The notes beneath the pieces are model-generated. The model saw only the letters and a program-made list of their open reading frames with translations, did not search any database and had not been told where the DNA came from. A stretch of 64,000 nt of DNA, taken from the NCBI GenBank assembly GCA_029972225.1, contig CP124756.1, forward strand, positions 2,400,001 to 2,464,000, in the 5' to 3' direction. Both the position numbers and the translations under genes were made by a program. Of this stretch, positions 28,195-36,245 are shown piece by piece (within the stretch, counting starts at the first letter, position 1; the number at the start of each line of letters is the position of its first letter). This DNA is from Candidatus Thiothrix putei (lineage in GTDB: Bacteria; Pseudomonadota; Gammaproteobacteria; Thiotrichales; Thiotrichaceae).

Positions 28195-28446
28195 CTATCC
28201 TCTGAATGTCTCATAGAGATTGGTATTTGGGCTATTATCTTCTCTGAATGCTCTGTTTGTCTTGATGGCGTTCAGTAGCTCATAGATCTTTTCAAGATTA
28301 GCACTTACTTGGTGGGACAATTCAGCCTTGTTCGGCAGGACTGATGTATCTTGTAAAAGATTATCAATGGTGGCGGCTAAATATAATGCCGCGAATAGTT
28401 CTTTTTGAAGTTGTCTATAATTGTAAGTCTGATTTGGATTGCTCAT
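28195..28446 (-). CDS. Hypothetical phage-like protein, 83 aa
   Basis: Helical protein (YNYRQLQKELFAALYLAATIDNLLQ ... LSHQVSANLEKIYELLNAIKTNRAF). AGAGGAAA lies upstream of ATG 28446. Third gene of a minus-strand operon after the replication protein. Its C-terminal part (ANLEKIYELLNAIKTNRAF) resembles in layout the 110-aa protein at 18556. Unknown function. Confidence 0.5.
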   Translation of the reverse strand: MSNPNQTYNYRQLQKELFAALYLAATIDNLLQDTSVLPNKAELSHQVSANLEKIYELLNAIKTNRAFREDNSPNTNLYETFRG

Positions 28447-28513
28447 TTGGATTTCCTCTTGATGGTATTGAATCTGATCCTTTTGGATCGTTTTATGTTG
28501 TGTCTACAGATTT

Positions 28514-28663
28514 TCACGAGTCATGCAGCCATTGCCACTTTTTCTCTTGTGATTTTCTAAGTCTTTGTTTTCTTTGAATTTCTTCAATGAGTCTACGTTT
28601 TTCTACTTCGGGAATTTCTTTTAATTCTCCTGAGTATCTGTCTTTTTGTGGTTCTTTTTTCAT
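28514..28663 (-). CDS. Very small basic protein (49 aa) coupled to the replication gene
   Basis: MKKEPQKDRYSGELKEIPE then a long Lys/Arg/Glu helix ending WQWLHDS. The ATG at 28663 is 7 nt beyond the stop of the replication gene, with GAGGG upstream, so it is probably coupled. The charged single helix could bind nucleic acid or act as an adaptor. No family recognised. Confidence 0.5.
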   Translation of the reverse strand: MKKEPQKDRYSGELKEIPEVEKRRLIEEIQRKQRLRKSQEKKWQWLHDS

Positions 28664-28670
28664 TTGCCCT

Positions 28671-29663
28671 CTATTGTTTTAATCCTTTTGTGAACCCTGT
28701 GATGATATGGGTCTCTGCAAATGGTTTGGCAATATCCAACCCTTTGATTTTTAATGCTTTCTTATAATTGAAGTACGTTCTCTTTGATGCTTTAGCTTTC
28801 CATTGATCAAGGTTTCCGGCTTTCCAATAGTCCACTAATTTTTCTTCGCCTAATGTTAGTTCTGGCATTTCTGGAACAATAGTGCCATCAGTGAGCTTGT
28901 AAAAGTTTTTATTGAATACATCTAATAGCTTTTGGGAATTTACTTGCTTCATGTCTCTTAGTCCTTGTCTTTTCATTTCTTGGTAGCGGAATCTAAATTC
29001 CACTCTGAGTGTGTTTTTCATTATTTCTATTTCTGCTGGGGTATACAGATGCTGCGTTCCATGTGCGACCACCTCGGCATATTTGCAATAGATAAGACAA
29101 GATGCCTCTCTGCCTGTGTGCCTTGTCCCAAAAACAATGGCGGTGGAAATAGTATTTCCTTTTGAATCAACATATTGCTGTGGCATTAGTCCTTTCCAGC
29201 GAAGTGGTGTCAACTTGGCATTAAGGTATAAAGGCTTCAGTTCTTGAGAAATATCAATCTGATTGGTTAAATCCATCATCGTGGTATCTGATAAACGGCG
29301 ATAGGCATTTAGGAACTGCTGATATAGCTCATGCTTCCGATCTTTGGGGCTAAAGAATGCTGCCATAATTTCAAATGGGACGCTTCTAAAGACAAATGGA
29401 TTTAGTGATCCTGTTAAATTTTTCCCTGTTGCTGCTTTTGGTGGACAATACTCAAATCCAATAAAATTTGGGTTGTCATTCGTGACAATAGTTATAAATC
29501 CCTTATTCTCTATGCTTGGGTTCTGGATACGATAGATTCCTTTGTAGGGTTGTGGAACTTTATAGTTTTCCATCAATTCCAGAAGGTATTGCAAATTTAT
29601 CTCAGATTTGGGAATATTGTCCCTTGCCCAGTCGGCATGAGGTTGATGATTCCTTAAAATCAT
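28671..29663 (-). CDS. Phage/plasmid replication protein, gene II/X-like, copy 2
   Basis: 330 aa. The order of features follows copy 1 at 16880: an N-terminal domain, SCLIYCKYAEVV near residue 190, NTLRVEFRFRYQEMKRQGL near 220 (the counterpart of KLRIELILK) and a C-terminal TYFNYKKALKIKGLDIAKPF. This supports a gpII-type rolling-circle initiator, more divergent than copy 1. ATG 29663 has GGAGA upstream. Two small genes follow in the operon. Confidence is moderate because catalytic tyrosines cannot be placed. Confidence 0.55.
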   Translation of the reverse strand: MILRNHQPHADWARDNIPKSEINLQYLLELMENYKVPQPYKGIYRIQNPSIENKGFITIVTNDNPNFIGFEYCPPKAATGKNLTGSLNPFVFRSVPFEIMAAFFSPKDRKHELYQQFLNAYRRLSDTTMMDLTNQIDISQELKPLYLNAKLTPLRWKGLMPQQYVDSKGNTISTAIVFGTRHTGREASCLIYCKYAEVVAHGTQHLYTPAEIEIMKNTLRVEFRFRYQEMKRQGLRDMKQVNSQKLLDVFNKNFYKLTDGTIVPEMPELTLGEEKLVDYWKAGNLDQWKAKASKRTYFNYKKALKIKGLDIAKPFAETHIITGFTKGLKQ

Positions 29664-29700
29664 TTTTGGGTCTCCTTGGTGGTAGAGGAGTCCTAATAGA

Positions 29701-29734
29701 AAAGATCAGATGTAGCTCTCTGGTCTTTTTTTTT
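29701..29734 (+). terminator. Plus-strand terminator just upstream of replication gene copy 2
   Basis: AAAGATCAGA/TCTGGTCTTT stem with one mismatch, then a run of Ts on the plus strand, directly 5' of the minus-strand replication gene. The only transcript it can stop is one antisense to that gene's start. Confidence 0.55.
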
Positions 29735-29784
29735 GTCTTCTGGTTTTGTCTCTGTTGTTCTTCACTTGGGACTCGGAACAACTA

Positions 29785-29850
29785 TCAGAACCTAAGATTT
29801 TATCGTTCAGAATACCTTTGTGGGTATTCTTCTCTGAATCTTAGTTTCTT
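29785..29850. promoter_or_regulatory. Long two-part hairpin upstream of replication gene copy 2
   Basis: Outer stem CTAAGATT (29792-29799)/AATCTTAG (29837-29844) and inner stem AGAATACC (29809-29816)/GGTATTCT (29823-29830), both perfect. A candidate for a filamentous-phage origin or packaging hairpin. Confidence 0.5.
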
Positions 29851-29884
29851 ACTGATTTCTCTTTATGTTTTGTTCCCCTATTAA

Positions 29885-30480
29885 GAGATGCACTTTTGTT
29901 CCACCCCTAATTTTTGGAGATTTGAGAGAAAATCCAGAAATTTTTAATCCTCTGTAATCCTTATGGGATAAGGGCTGGAGGACTGTTTAGGTATAATTTT
30001 TTTATAGCCTTGGACGCTGATATTATATTAGCCAGCCAACAGAAAATCAATGCATAATTTGCACTAATGTTCTACCAAAATAATACTGGAATAGTTATAG
30101 AATCATTATGGAACAATAGAATTATCTTGATAGCTTTGTCTAATCCGTGAGAGTGTTTTCGGACTATAAAAATTAATCAAGGTCTAATATTGAGACTTTT
30201 GTTCCAGTCCTACATAATCAAATTTCGTCTGATTGTTTTTTAACAGTCGGACTTCCCAGAACATCAAGTGCCAATTGATGTAATTTGTAATTTCATTTTT
30301 TCCTTATTAGCCGCTTTGGGCAGAAATCCATCGCGGCTTTTTTTTTGGTCTGAAGAAATGCAACTTAACATCATTGCCTTATTATTCTTGTTTGAATTAA
30401 TTACAGCTTTGGGGTATACTTTAATGATAGCCTGATTTAAAGGCTATGCCCGCTATTAAGCAAATCACTATATCTTGTAG
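29885..30480. other. Non-coding stretch ending in a terminator (possible small RNA)
   Basis: No gene found in about 600 bp of AT-rich sequence. It contains two CTTTTGTTCCA motifs (near 29891 and 30200) and ends in a clear plus-strand terminator at 30309-30346. A plus-strand non-coding RNA ending there is possible. Confidence 0.35.
30309..30346 (+). terminator. Rho-independent terminator AGCCGC/GCGGCT
   Basis: Six-bp GC-rich stem with an 18-nt loop followed by nine Ts on the plus strand; no protein gene precedes it on that strand. Confidence 0.75.
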
Positions 30481-30625
30481 TTTATGTCTTTTAAATCAAC
30501 GAGATACCACAATAGGTTGTGGTTTTATTATCATAACCTACCGATGCCAGAATCCTATCAATTAAGAACAACTACCCTTGTGATAGAAATGGCACATAAA
30601 ACCTATAGCCAAGGAAAAAAACAAC

Positions 30626-31198
30626 ATGGCCACTATAGGATATGCACGGGTCTCTACCATAGACCAAGACTTAACGATTCAATTAGAAAAACTACAGAAC
30701 GCTGGCTGTGAGCGTACCTTCAGGGAAAAGAAATCAGGGACAAGCAGGGAATCAAGGGTAGAACTTGAATCATGCTTAGAGTTCTTATGCAAAGGCGATA
30801 CATTGGTAATAACCAAGATTGACCGTCTTGCAAGGTCAACGCGGGACTTCCTGAACATTATGCACCAGCTCGACCAGAAAGGCGTAAGCCTTGAAGTGCT
30901 GGATGACCCTGTTGACGTAAAGTCAGAGCTTGGGAAGGCCATATTACCTATACTGGCTATCTTTGCCGAGATTGAGACTAAAAACAGAAAGCAGCGTCAA
31001 ACTGCGGGAATCGAAAAGGCAAAAGCTAAAGGCGTTTACAAAGGCAGAAAGCCTACAGCGATGAGCCAACAAGCTGATGCCAAGAAATTGCTTGATGCTG
31101 GATTATCTAAATCCAAAATTGCCAAGATGCTGAATGTATCTGAGGCATCCATTTACAGGATGCTACCTGCTCAAGAAAAATCTCAGAAAGCTGCTTAA
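30626..31198 (+). CDS. Serine recombinase (resolvase/invertase family)
   Basis: 190 aa, full length for the small serine recombinases. N-terminal catalytic domain GYARVSTIDQDLTIQLEKL with Ser10 as the nucleophile, IDRLARSTRDFLNIM with the conserved arginines, and the E helix ending EKAKAKGVYKGRKPT. The C-terminal helix-turn-helix is LDAGLSKSKIAKMLNVSEASIYRML. AAGGAAAAAAACAAC precedes ATG 30626. It could resolve dimers of, or invert a segment in, this mobile region. A CCACAA/TTGTGG hairpin lies ~100 bp upstream. Confidence 0.9.
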   Translation: MATIGYARVSTIDQDLTIQLEKLQNAGCERTFREKKSGTSRESRVELESCLEFLCKGDTLVITKIDRLARSTRDFLNIMHQLDQKGVSLEVLDDPVDVKSELGKAILPILAIFAEIETKNRKQRQTAGIEKAKAKGVYKGRKPTAMSQQADAKKLLDAGLSKSKIAKMLNVSEASIYRMLPAQEKSQKAA

Positions 31199-31325
31199 TC
31201 AAAATGTTCTTAATTAACAATAGTTTATGAATTAATAATTAAGCAAATAATTTTTTATCTGCATTTTGGTATTTGAAAAAAAGCTCTAAATGTTGGTTAA
31301 AAATTAAAATCATTTACGTAATTTT

Positions 31326-31368
31326 TTGGAATGATTATTGCATAAGGACGCTTGGCATAATTATTGCG
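31326..31368 (+). promoter_or_regulatory. Two tandem sigma-54-type (-24/-12) promoter sequences
   Basis: TTGGAATGATTATTGCA (31326-31342) and TTGGCATAATTATTGCG (31352-31368) both show GG and GC at the spacing of the -24/-12 consensus, 26 bp apart. The second ends 37 bp before the start codon of the HNH-AP2 gene. No activator site was identified. Confidence 0.5.
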
Positions 31369-31404
31369 TAGATGACTAAGAAGACTCCTATAAAGGAGCA
31401 ACAA

Positions 31405-31977
31405 ATGTATAAAACGAATCTTCCTAATCAGGAATTTTTAAAATCTCTTTTTGACTATGATGCTGAACTTGGTGTCCTACGCTGGAAAGAATCCAGAAGA
31501 GGCACTGTTAAAGTTGGTGCTATCGCCGGATGTATTAACAAATCTACTGGCTATAGAGTAATCACGATTACTATTAATGGTAGAGCTAAAAGTTTTTTAG
31601 CGTCTCGATTAATCTACAAATGGCATAAAGGAATAGCACCAAATATTATAGATCACAGAGATCAAATTAGGTCTAATGATAAAATTGAAAACCTTAGGAA
31701 TACTACCTCTGCGGGAAATAATAGAAACAAGAAGAAATCTTCTCGGAATACTTCTGGCTTTACTGGAGTCCATTGGGACAAAGCTAAGAATAAATGGCAA
31801 GCTCAGATAATGCTTAACGGCAAACAGAAACATCTTGGTTACTTTGACGATATTTTAGAAGCTGCACAAGCTTATAAAAATGCTCAAGCAGAATTGAATG
31901 CTGAGCTACCAAAGCATGAACGTTTTAGTCAACGTCATGGAAAAATAAGAACCGAATTACGGTTCGATTTACAATAA
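31405..31977 (+). CDS. HNH homing endonuclease with AP2 DNA-binding domain
   Basis: 190 aa from ATG 31405, which has AAAGGAG upstream; the earlier ATG at 31372 lacks one. The N-terminal part has the HNH core: ASRLIYKWHKG ... IIDHRDQIRSNDKIENLRNTT, then NNRNKK. The C-terminal AP2 repeat is TSGFTGVHWDKAKNKWQAQIMLNGKQKHLGYFDDILEAAQAYKNA. Such proteins are selfish endonucleases common in phages. It sits between a serine recombinase and an acidic protein. Confidence 0.88.
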   Translation: MYKTNLPNQEFLKSLFDYDAELGVLRWKESRRGTVKVGAIAGCINKSTGYRVITITINGRAKSFLASRLIYKWHKGIAPNIIDHRDQIRSNDKIENLRNTTSAGNNRNKKKSSRNTSGFTGVHWDKAKNKWQAQIMLNGKQKHLGYFDDILEAAQAYKNAQAELNAELPKHERFSQRHGKIRTELRFDLQ

Positions 31978-32003
31978 TTACTTAACATATAAGGAAATAT
32001 CTA

Positions 32004-32396
32004 ATGAAAACAACTACTTATCACTTGGCACACGAAGAATTAATGCAAATAGCATCTACAGGAATGATTGGTTTTACTTTGCCAGAAGGCACTGAAAAGC
32101 TAATTGTGAAAACCGAAAAAGCTAAAGATGCTGTAAATCCTTTTTTAGTGGATTCATTCCCTCCTTTAGAAGGATTGCCTGAAAATGAAATCCCAGATTC
32201 ATATTTTGATGGTGACATTCAGGCTTATATAGAAGTCAAAAGATTGATTCTCGAAAATGAATTGTCCCATCTATTGGCAACATCGCGCCAATTGGATTCT
32301 GCTGATGAAATCCTTGAAGAAATCGACAATTACAGAGAATCTCTGAATGTCTCGACTCCAAGTGTTCCTGATGATTTTGACAAAGCACCATTTTAA
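32004..32396 (+). CDS. Acidic hypothetical protein, 130 aa
   Basis: ATG 32004 with ATAAGGAA upstream. No family recognised. Strongly acidic, with SFPPLEGLPENEIPDSYFDGD in the middle and helical ends. It follows the HNH gene after 27 nt and is closed by a terminator, so the two form a small operon. Acidity and size would suit a DNA mimic or inhibitor, but nothing direct supports this. Confidence 0.5.
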   Translation: MKTTTYHLAHEELMQIASTGMIGFTLPEGTEKLIVKTEKAKDAVNPFLVDSFPPLEGLPENEIPDSYFDGDIQAYIEVKRLILENELSHLLATSRQLDSADEILEEIDNYRESLNVSTPSVPDDFDKAPF

Positions 32397-32490
32397 TATA
32401 TAATGTTTTTGTAGTCCCAGTATTGGCATTGTCTTCATTTCTCTTTGCTGATATTGGGGCTACTCCTCCAGACGTGTATTGATATGCTCT

Positions 32491-32528
32491 AAAAGCCTCA
32501 GGGATTTAAAAGTCCTTGGGGCTTTTTT
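32491..32528 (+). terminator. Rho-independent terminator after the HNH operon
   Basis: AAAAGCCTCAGGG/TCCTTGGGGCTTTTTT stem-loop with a T tract, 95 bp after the stop codon of the acidic protein. Confidence 0.8.
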
Positions 32529-32705
32529 ATGACTATTACAATAGTCAATCTTTAAAGTTATCTCATTCTAAAAATAGCTGATAGTGGGACAGCATTAAAA
32601 GCTTTAAGGAAATTACTAATGTTTAAAATTATTATCCGGCGATTCTATTAAGTTATTGATTCTTAAGGATTAGACCTTGAATCATTGACCTAAAAAGAAA
32701 AGGAA

Positions 32706-33007
32706 ACCCCTATTGTTCCTATGATAGATGTGATGCTTAACGCTTGCATATACGCAAAGGTCGGTTTGCTTCTATGCCGCTGTGATGGTTCTCTATGGCT
32801 CTGACAATGTGATTCTAAAGCCAATGATTATCCCTTGTATTTGCTGTTTTTAGCTAATCTCTGGAACTTTATGCTGCTGAGTGATGCTACCCTACATGAC
32901 TGGTCTCTTAATTGCTTTAAAGTGGAAGATCAGCACACAACGATGCTTTGGCATTGGTGGATGCCGCCGCATCTTGGGACTGATTGAAGATTTTGAACAA
33001 TAGGGGT
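32706..33007. repeat. 302-bp segment bounded by 13-bp inverted repeats
   Basis: ACCCCTATTGTTC (32706-32718) and GAACAATAGGGGT (32995-33007) are perfect inverted repeats. The interior has no convincing gene (a 39-codon frame from MLPYMTGLLIAL is the longest plausible one). No clear target duplication. It could be a small non-autonomous element. Confidence 0.45.
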
Positions 33008-33015
33008 GAACGGTC

Positions 33016-33279
33016 TTATGTTCGTGCTGCTTGTGCGCCTAATGCTTCCTTCATGCCGACTATCTGGGATTCAAGATCAGCAATTTTCTGGACTAACTGC
33101 TTATAGGTTGGCTTGTCCTTTGGTGCTGTCATGCCGAGAATCTCTTTCATTTTTGCCAATGATGGCTTTGGAATCTCTGGGTTTTTAATAGCGCACCATT
33201 CTTCAGGTGTTGCTTTCTCAGATTTGTAAAAATCTGCTTTGAATGCTTCAATTTGTTCATCTGTGTACTTTTTTGCCAT
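33016..33279 (-). CDS. Small helical protein, 87 aa
   Basis: MAKKYTDEQIEAFKADFYKS, then TPEEWCAIKNPEIPKPSLAKMKEILGM as a possible helix-turn-helix, and a C-terminal coiled coil (YKQLVQKIADLESQIVGMKEAL). The layout, HTH followed by coiled coil, is the same as in the 101-aa protein at 18176 of the other phage-like element. AAAAGGTG lies upstream of the start. Probably a small regulator. Confidence 0.5.
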   Translation of the reverse strand: MAKKYTDEQIEAFKADFYKSEKATPEEWCAIKNPEIPKPSLAKMKEILGMTAPKDKPTYKQLVQKIADLESQIVGMKEALGAQAART

Positions 33280-33652
33280 ATTTGATCACCTTTTTGTAGA
33301 AAAACATTAAAAAATTTAACGTCTCGCTTAGTCTGCAAACGTGGTGCAAATGGGTCAACTTTCTCTGACAAGTGGCTACACGTATAGCTTTGAGCAGTAT
33401 CTATGTGTAAATATTTTAGCGAGATTTTTGTAAGTGATTGATATATAAATAAAAATCCTATAGTGGTTTTGAAAATTACATATATATATTTTTGAAAGCT
33501 GTAGTTCTGAAAATGATTCTAAATGGTATCTGATGCCCACACCCCTATTGATTACATCCTCGCTGACGACCTGGAGTGACTATATCGGTCATTCAAAACA
33601 TGGGGGGAGTACTTCTGAAAGTGCCCCCACGGTGTCAAACTATTTGGAGAAT

Positions 33653-33931
33653 ATGACAATGGAACACAAATCAATTGCCTTGTGGAATAAAGTTCTTCCT
33701 GAAATTAACTTTGCTTCAGGTTTTAATCTCACTGAAGAAATGAAACTTGAAGCTGATAAGTTATTGCTAATATTGAAACGTGGCATCTTTAAATCCAATG
33801 ATGAGAACGAAGCTTTAAAGCTGGTCTTCCAATATAACCATTCTGTTAATGAATTGGTTGCTCCTTTGTTTTCTCAGAACCTGAGCTATGGAATTTCTTA
33901 CGAAGATTCCACAGAATCCTTCGGAAGCTAA
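33653..33931 (+). CDS. 92-aa protein related to the N-terminal extension of integrase copy 2
   Basis: Starts MTMEHKSIALWNKVLPEIN, with TTTGGAGAAT as ribosome site, identical to that of integrase copy 3 just downstream. The segment LILKRGIFKSNDENEALKLVFQYNHSVNELVAPLF aligns by eye with SLKRRIMTISNGSPDFDTAV ... YNKAINDLLGEVYEPI in the N-terminal extension of integrase copy 2. A partner or accessory domain of the recombinase, encoded separately here, is inferred. Confidence 0.55.
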   Translation: MTMEHKSIALWNKVLPEINFASGFNLTEEMKLEADKLLLILKRGIFKSNDENEALKLVFQYNHSVNELVAPLFSQNLSYGISYEDSTESFGS

Positions 33932-33984
33932 TAAGTCTCTCCTGAATTCTTCAGGAAAAACAAAGAGATACATCTTACTTACAC

Positions 33985-34020
33985 GCCTAAGACGACTGAT
34001 AGTAATCAATCGTCTCAGGC
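33985..34020 (+). promoter_or_regulatory. Strong hairpin in the leader of integrase copy 3
   Basis: GCCTAAGACGACTGAT/ATCAATCGTCTCAGGC pairs over about 15 bp with two mismatches and a 4-nt loop, 30 bp before the integrase start. No T tract follows, so a regulatory leader or binding site is more likely than a terminator. Confidence 0.5.
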
Positions 34021-34050
34021 TCCTATTGTCCATAATTTGGAGAATACCCC

Positions 34051-34998
34051 ATGTCCAAACTACTTGATGAAATTGCCTCTGTAATCCGGTTGCGCAATTA
34101 TTCTTATCGGACTGAAGAGACCTATCTGATGTGGATTAAGAAATTTATCCTCTATCATAATAAGCTGCATCCTAAGGAAATGAACAGTTCTCACGTGGAA
34201 AGTTATATAAGCTACCTTGTGAATGTCCGTAGGGTCTCGGTGTCCACCAGTAAACAAGCCTTTAATGCAATTATGTTTATGTTTAATCAGGTGCTGAAAA
34301 TACCACTTGATAGAATGGAGAACATTGCTAAAAGTAAAAAGCCTAAGAAATTGCCTGAAGTATTAAGCCAGCAGGAACTACGTGCTGTCTTGGAAAATCT
34401 GGAAGGTATGCACCTACTAATTTGCAAATTACTTTATGGCACGGGTTGCAGGCTTATGGAAGTCATGGAACTACGAGTCAAGGACGTTGATTTTGATAGA
34501 AATCACATAACAGTCAGGAACGGAAAAGGTCATAAGGACAGGATTGTTCCCTTGCCTATGGTTCTCAAGGAAGAATTACAGCAACACTTGGTGAAGGTGA
34601 AGAACCTACACGACAAGGATTTGAAGGATGGCTTTGGAACTGTGTTCCTGCCCCAAGGTCTTGAGAAGAAATACAATAGTAAAGATTTTGGGTTCCAGTG
34701 GTATTTTCCCAGCGGCAAGCTATCTGTGTGTCCTCAGACTGGGCTTGTTAGGCGGTGGCACTTCCACGAAGCATCTATACAAAAGGCTCTCAGAAATGCA
34801 GGAAAACAAGCAAAAATAACGAAGAATGTGCATCCTCATGTACTTAGGCATACCTTTGCAACCTATATGCTGGAACGTGGCACTGATATACGAACAATAC
34901 AGAAGATTTTGGGACATACGAATTTAGAGACGACAAGCATCTATTTGCATGTGGTCAATATTGGAACGTCTGGTATAGTATCCCCGTTGGATATGTAA
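34051..34998 (+). CDS. IntI-type tyrosine recombinase (integron integrase), copy 3
   Basis: 315 aa, close to the length of class 1 IntI. SVIRLRNYSYRTEETYLMWIKKFI begins the SAM-like domain. Arg is in GTGCRLMEV, the IntI-specific insert is FPSGKLSVCPQTGLVRRWHFHE, then HVLRHTFATYMLERGTDIRTIQKILGHTN, and the catalytic Tyr is in SIYLHVVN. It reads towards the cassette array, the reverse of the classical layout, which fits a passenger element rather than the resident integron head. AT-rich like the phage-like genes around it. Confidence 0.88.
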   Translation: MSKLLDEIASVIRLRNYSYRTEETYLMWIKKFILYHNKLHPKEMNSSHVESYISYLVNVRRVSVSTSKQAFNAIMFMFNQVLKIPLDRMENIAKSKKPKKLPEVLSQQELRAVLENLEGMHLLICKLLYGTGCRLMEVMELRVKDVDFDRNHITVRNGKGHKDRIVPLPMVLKEELQQHLVKVKNLHDKDLKDGFGTVFLPQGLEKKYNSKDFGFQWYFPSGKLSVCPQTGLVRRWHFHEASIQKALRNAGKQAKITKNVHPHVLRHTFATYMLERGTDIRTIQKILGHTNLETTSIYLHVVNIGTSGIVSPLDM

Positions 34999-35098
34999 TC
35001 CTGTGTCTACACGACTTCGCCCAACAGATTGGCACGAAACCGATACTCCGTAGCTATCTGGCTACGCCGATAAAGACCGCAAACATAAAAAATGGGGA

Positions 35099-35105
35099 GT
35101 TATTT
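35099..35105 (+). other. Core-like site GTTATTT downstream of integrase copy 3
   Basis: Lies 101 bp after the integrase stop, as the GTTAGAG core lies 93 bp after the stop of integrase copy 2. It deviates from GTTRRRY. A CGTAGC/GCTACG hairpin precedes it. Possible right boundary of the second phage-like element. Confidence 0.3.
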
Positions 35106-35165
35106 GGACTTCAACTCGCAGGCAGTTTATCGTAGCGCATAGCGGAATACCTCAGAATACTTAAG

Positions 35166-35291
35166 ATCTAACAATGGCTTACAGCAGTAAACGCCCCAGT
35201 GGTTCTTGTTGAAGTTCGGCAGTTGGGGAACTGCTGTGCTTCGATTATAGTGCTACAAGGGGCATTTCTGCTGAAGGCTTTAACGTTATGC
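35166..35291 (+). other. attC site 1 (divergent type, 126 bp)
   Basis: ATCTAAC at 35166-35172 and GTTATGC at 35285-35291 bracket an imperfect palindrome: CAGCAG ... CGCCCC near the left end pairs with GGGGC ... CTGCTG near the right. This is the structure of an integron attC. Longer than, and unlike in interior to, the ten standard sites downstream. Confidence 0.75.
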
Positions 35292-35316
35292 CCATAAAAC
35301 ACAAAGGAGTGCCTCA

Positions 35317-36093
35317 TTGAATATACGTGAGATTGCAGGACTTTCACCAAACTACTCAAAAATTAGTCGAGAGGAGCGTAATTATGCTGCTATTTTATTT
35401 GCAGTGTTATGTTTTCCAGATAATGCCCAGAGATTTTTAACAAAGTGTGGGTTTAATAAAGATATTAATTCTGACTTTGTTATATATTTCGAGTATGCAT
35501 ACCTACGTGATCTATGGAGCAAAATACAAGATGAAGAAACTAAAAAAAGAATTATAAGAAATAAACTAAAAATAAATAACATCGACGATATTTTAAACCA
35601 GCCACTTAAAGAGATTAATAAAAAATTTGGCGTGGGTGGCGAACCATCATCAGACTTTTTACAATATCCCGGCAAATGGTCAATTGCAAAATACAATAAT
35701 AATTTCCTAGATAACGATGATTTTATAAAAATCTGCAAATTCAAATGGTCTTTTAATATAAAACCAGACATTGTTATTCATTTAGATAAAGATCATGCTA
35801 TTTGCATAGAAGCAAAATATGAATCTGGCGAAGGTTTTTATCCGGGAACAGATGTAGAGAAAAAGATATTTAAAGACAGAGGCATTATTTATGTTGGTCA
35901 GATGGAGCTTCAAAAATATATGATGCAAGAACTACTTGGAGTAAAGACAGATTTTATGTTTTTAGTCTTTAACAAAGAGACAAGCACAACACATAAAGTT
36001 ATAAGCTGGGCTGAGGCATTCAGCTTTGTCAAAATCGATCAGATGCCAGAATTTACAAAAGATATGATTGATAATATTTCAAAAAGAGCATAA
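35317..36093 (+). CDS. Cassette gene: PD-(D/E)XK nuclease-like protein, 258 aa
   Basis: Starts at TTG 35317 with AAAGGAG upstream. The stretch KPDIVIHLDKDHAICIEAKYESGEG near residue 148 has the D ... ExK pattern of the PD-(D/E)XK fold, and QMELQKYMMQELLG may supply the following helix. The stop codon lies inside the left end of the next attC, as usual for integron cassettes. A restriction-like or defence nuclease is likely; the target is unknown. Confidence 0.65.
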   Translation: MNIREIAGLSPNYSKISREERNYAAILFAVLCFPDNAQRFLTKCGFNKDINSDFVIYFEYAYLRDLWSKIQDEETKKRIIRNKLKINNIDDILNQPLKEINKKFGVGGEPSSDFLQYPGKWSIAKYNNNFLDNDDFIKICKFKWSFNIKPDIVIHLDKDHAICIEAKYESGEGFYPGTDVEKKIFKDRGIIYVGQMELQKYMMQELLGVKTDFMFLVFNKETSTTHKVISWAEAFSFVKIDQMPEFTKDMIDNISKRA

Positions 36094-36177
36094 CGAGTGG
36101 TTCGACGACGGACGCGGTGACAGCCCGCGATTCTTCCCAATCTACTCCCCGCCGCGCCCGTCAACCGAGACGTTAGC
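36088..36177 (+). other. attC site 2 (standard type)
   Basis: GCATAAC ... GTTAGCG/C with arms GACGGACGCGG/CCGCGCCCGTC, the arms shared by all standard sites of this array. Overlaps the stop of the nuclease-like gene. Confidence 0.92.
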
Positions 36178-36245
36178 GAATTAAATCAATCCTCTGCCTA
36201 ATACCCTAAAAATCAATTTAAGATATAAAATACTTTGGAGTTTTT

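Noticed and set aside
29516..29884. 122-codon open frame upstream of replication gene copy 2
   Set aside because: It spans the replication gene start, a terminator and a hairpin, and has no ribosome site.
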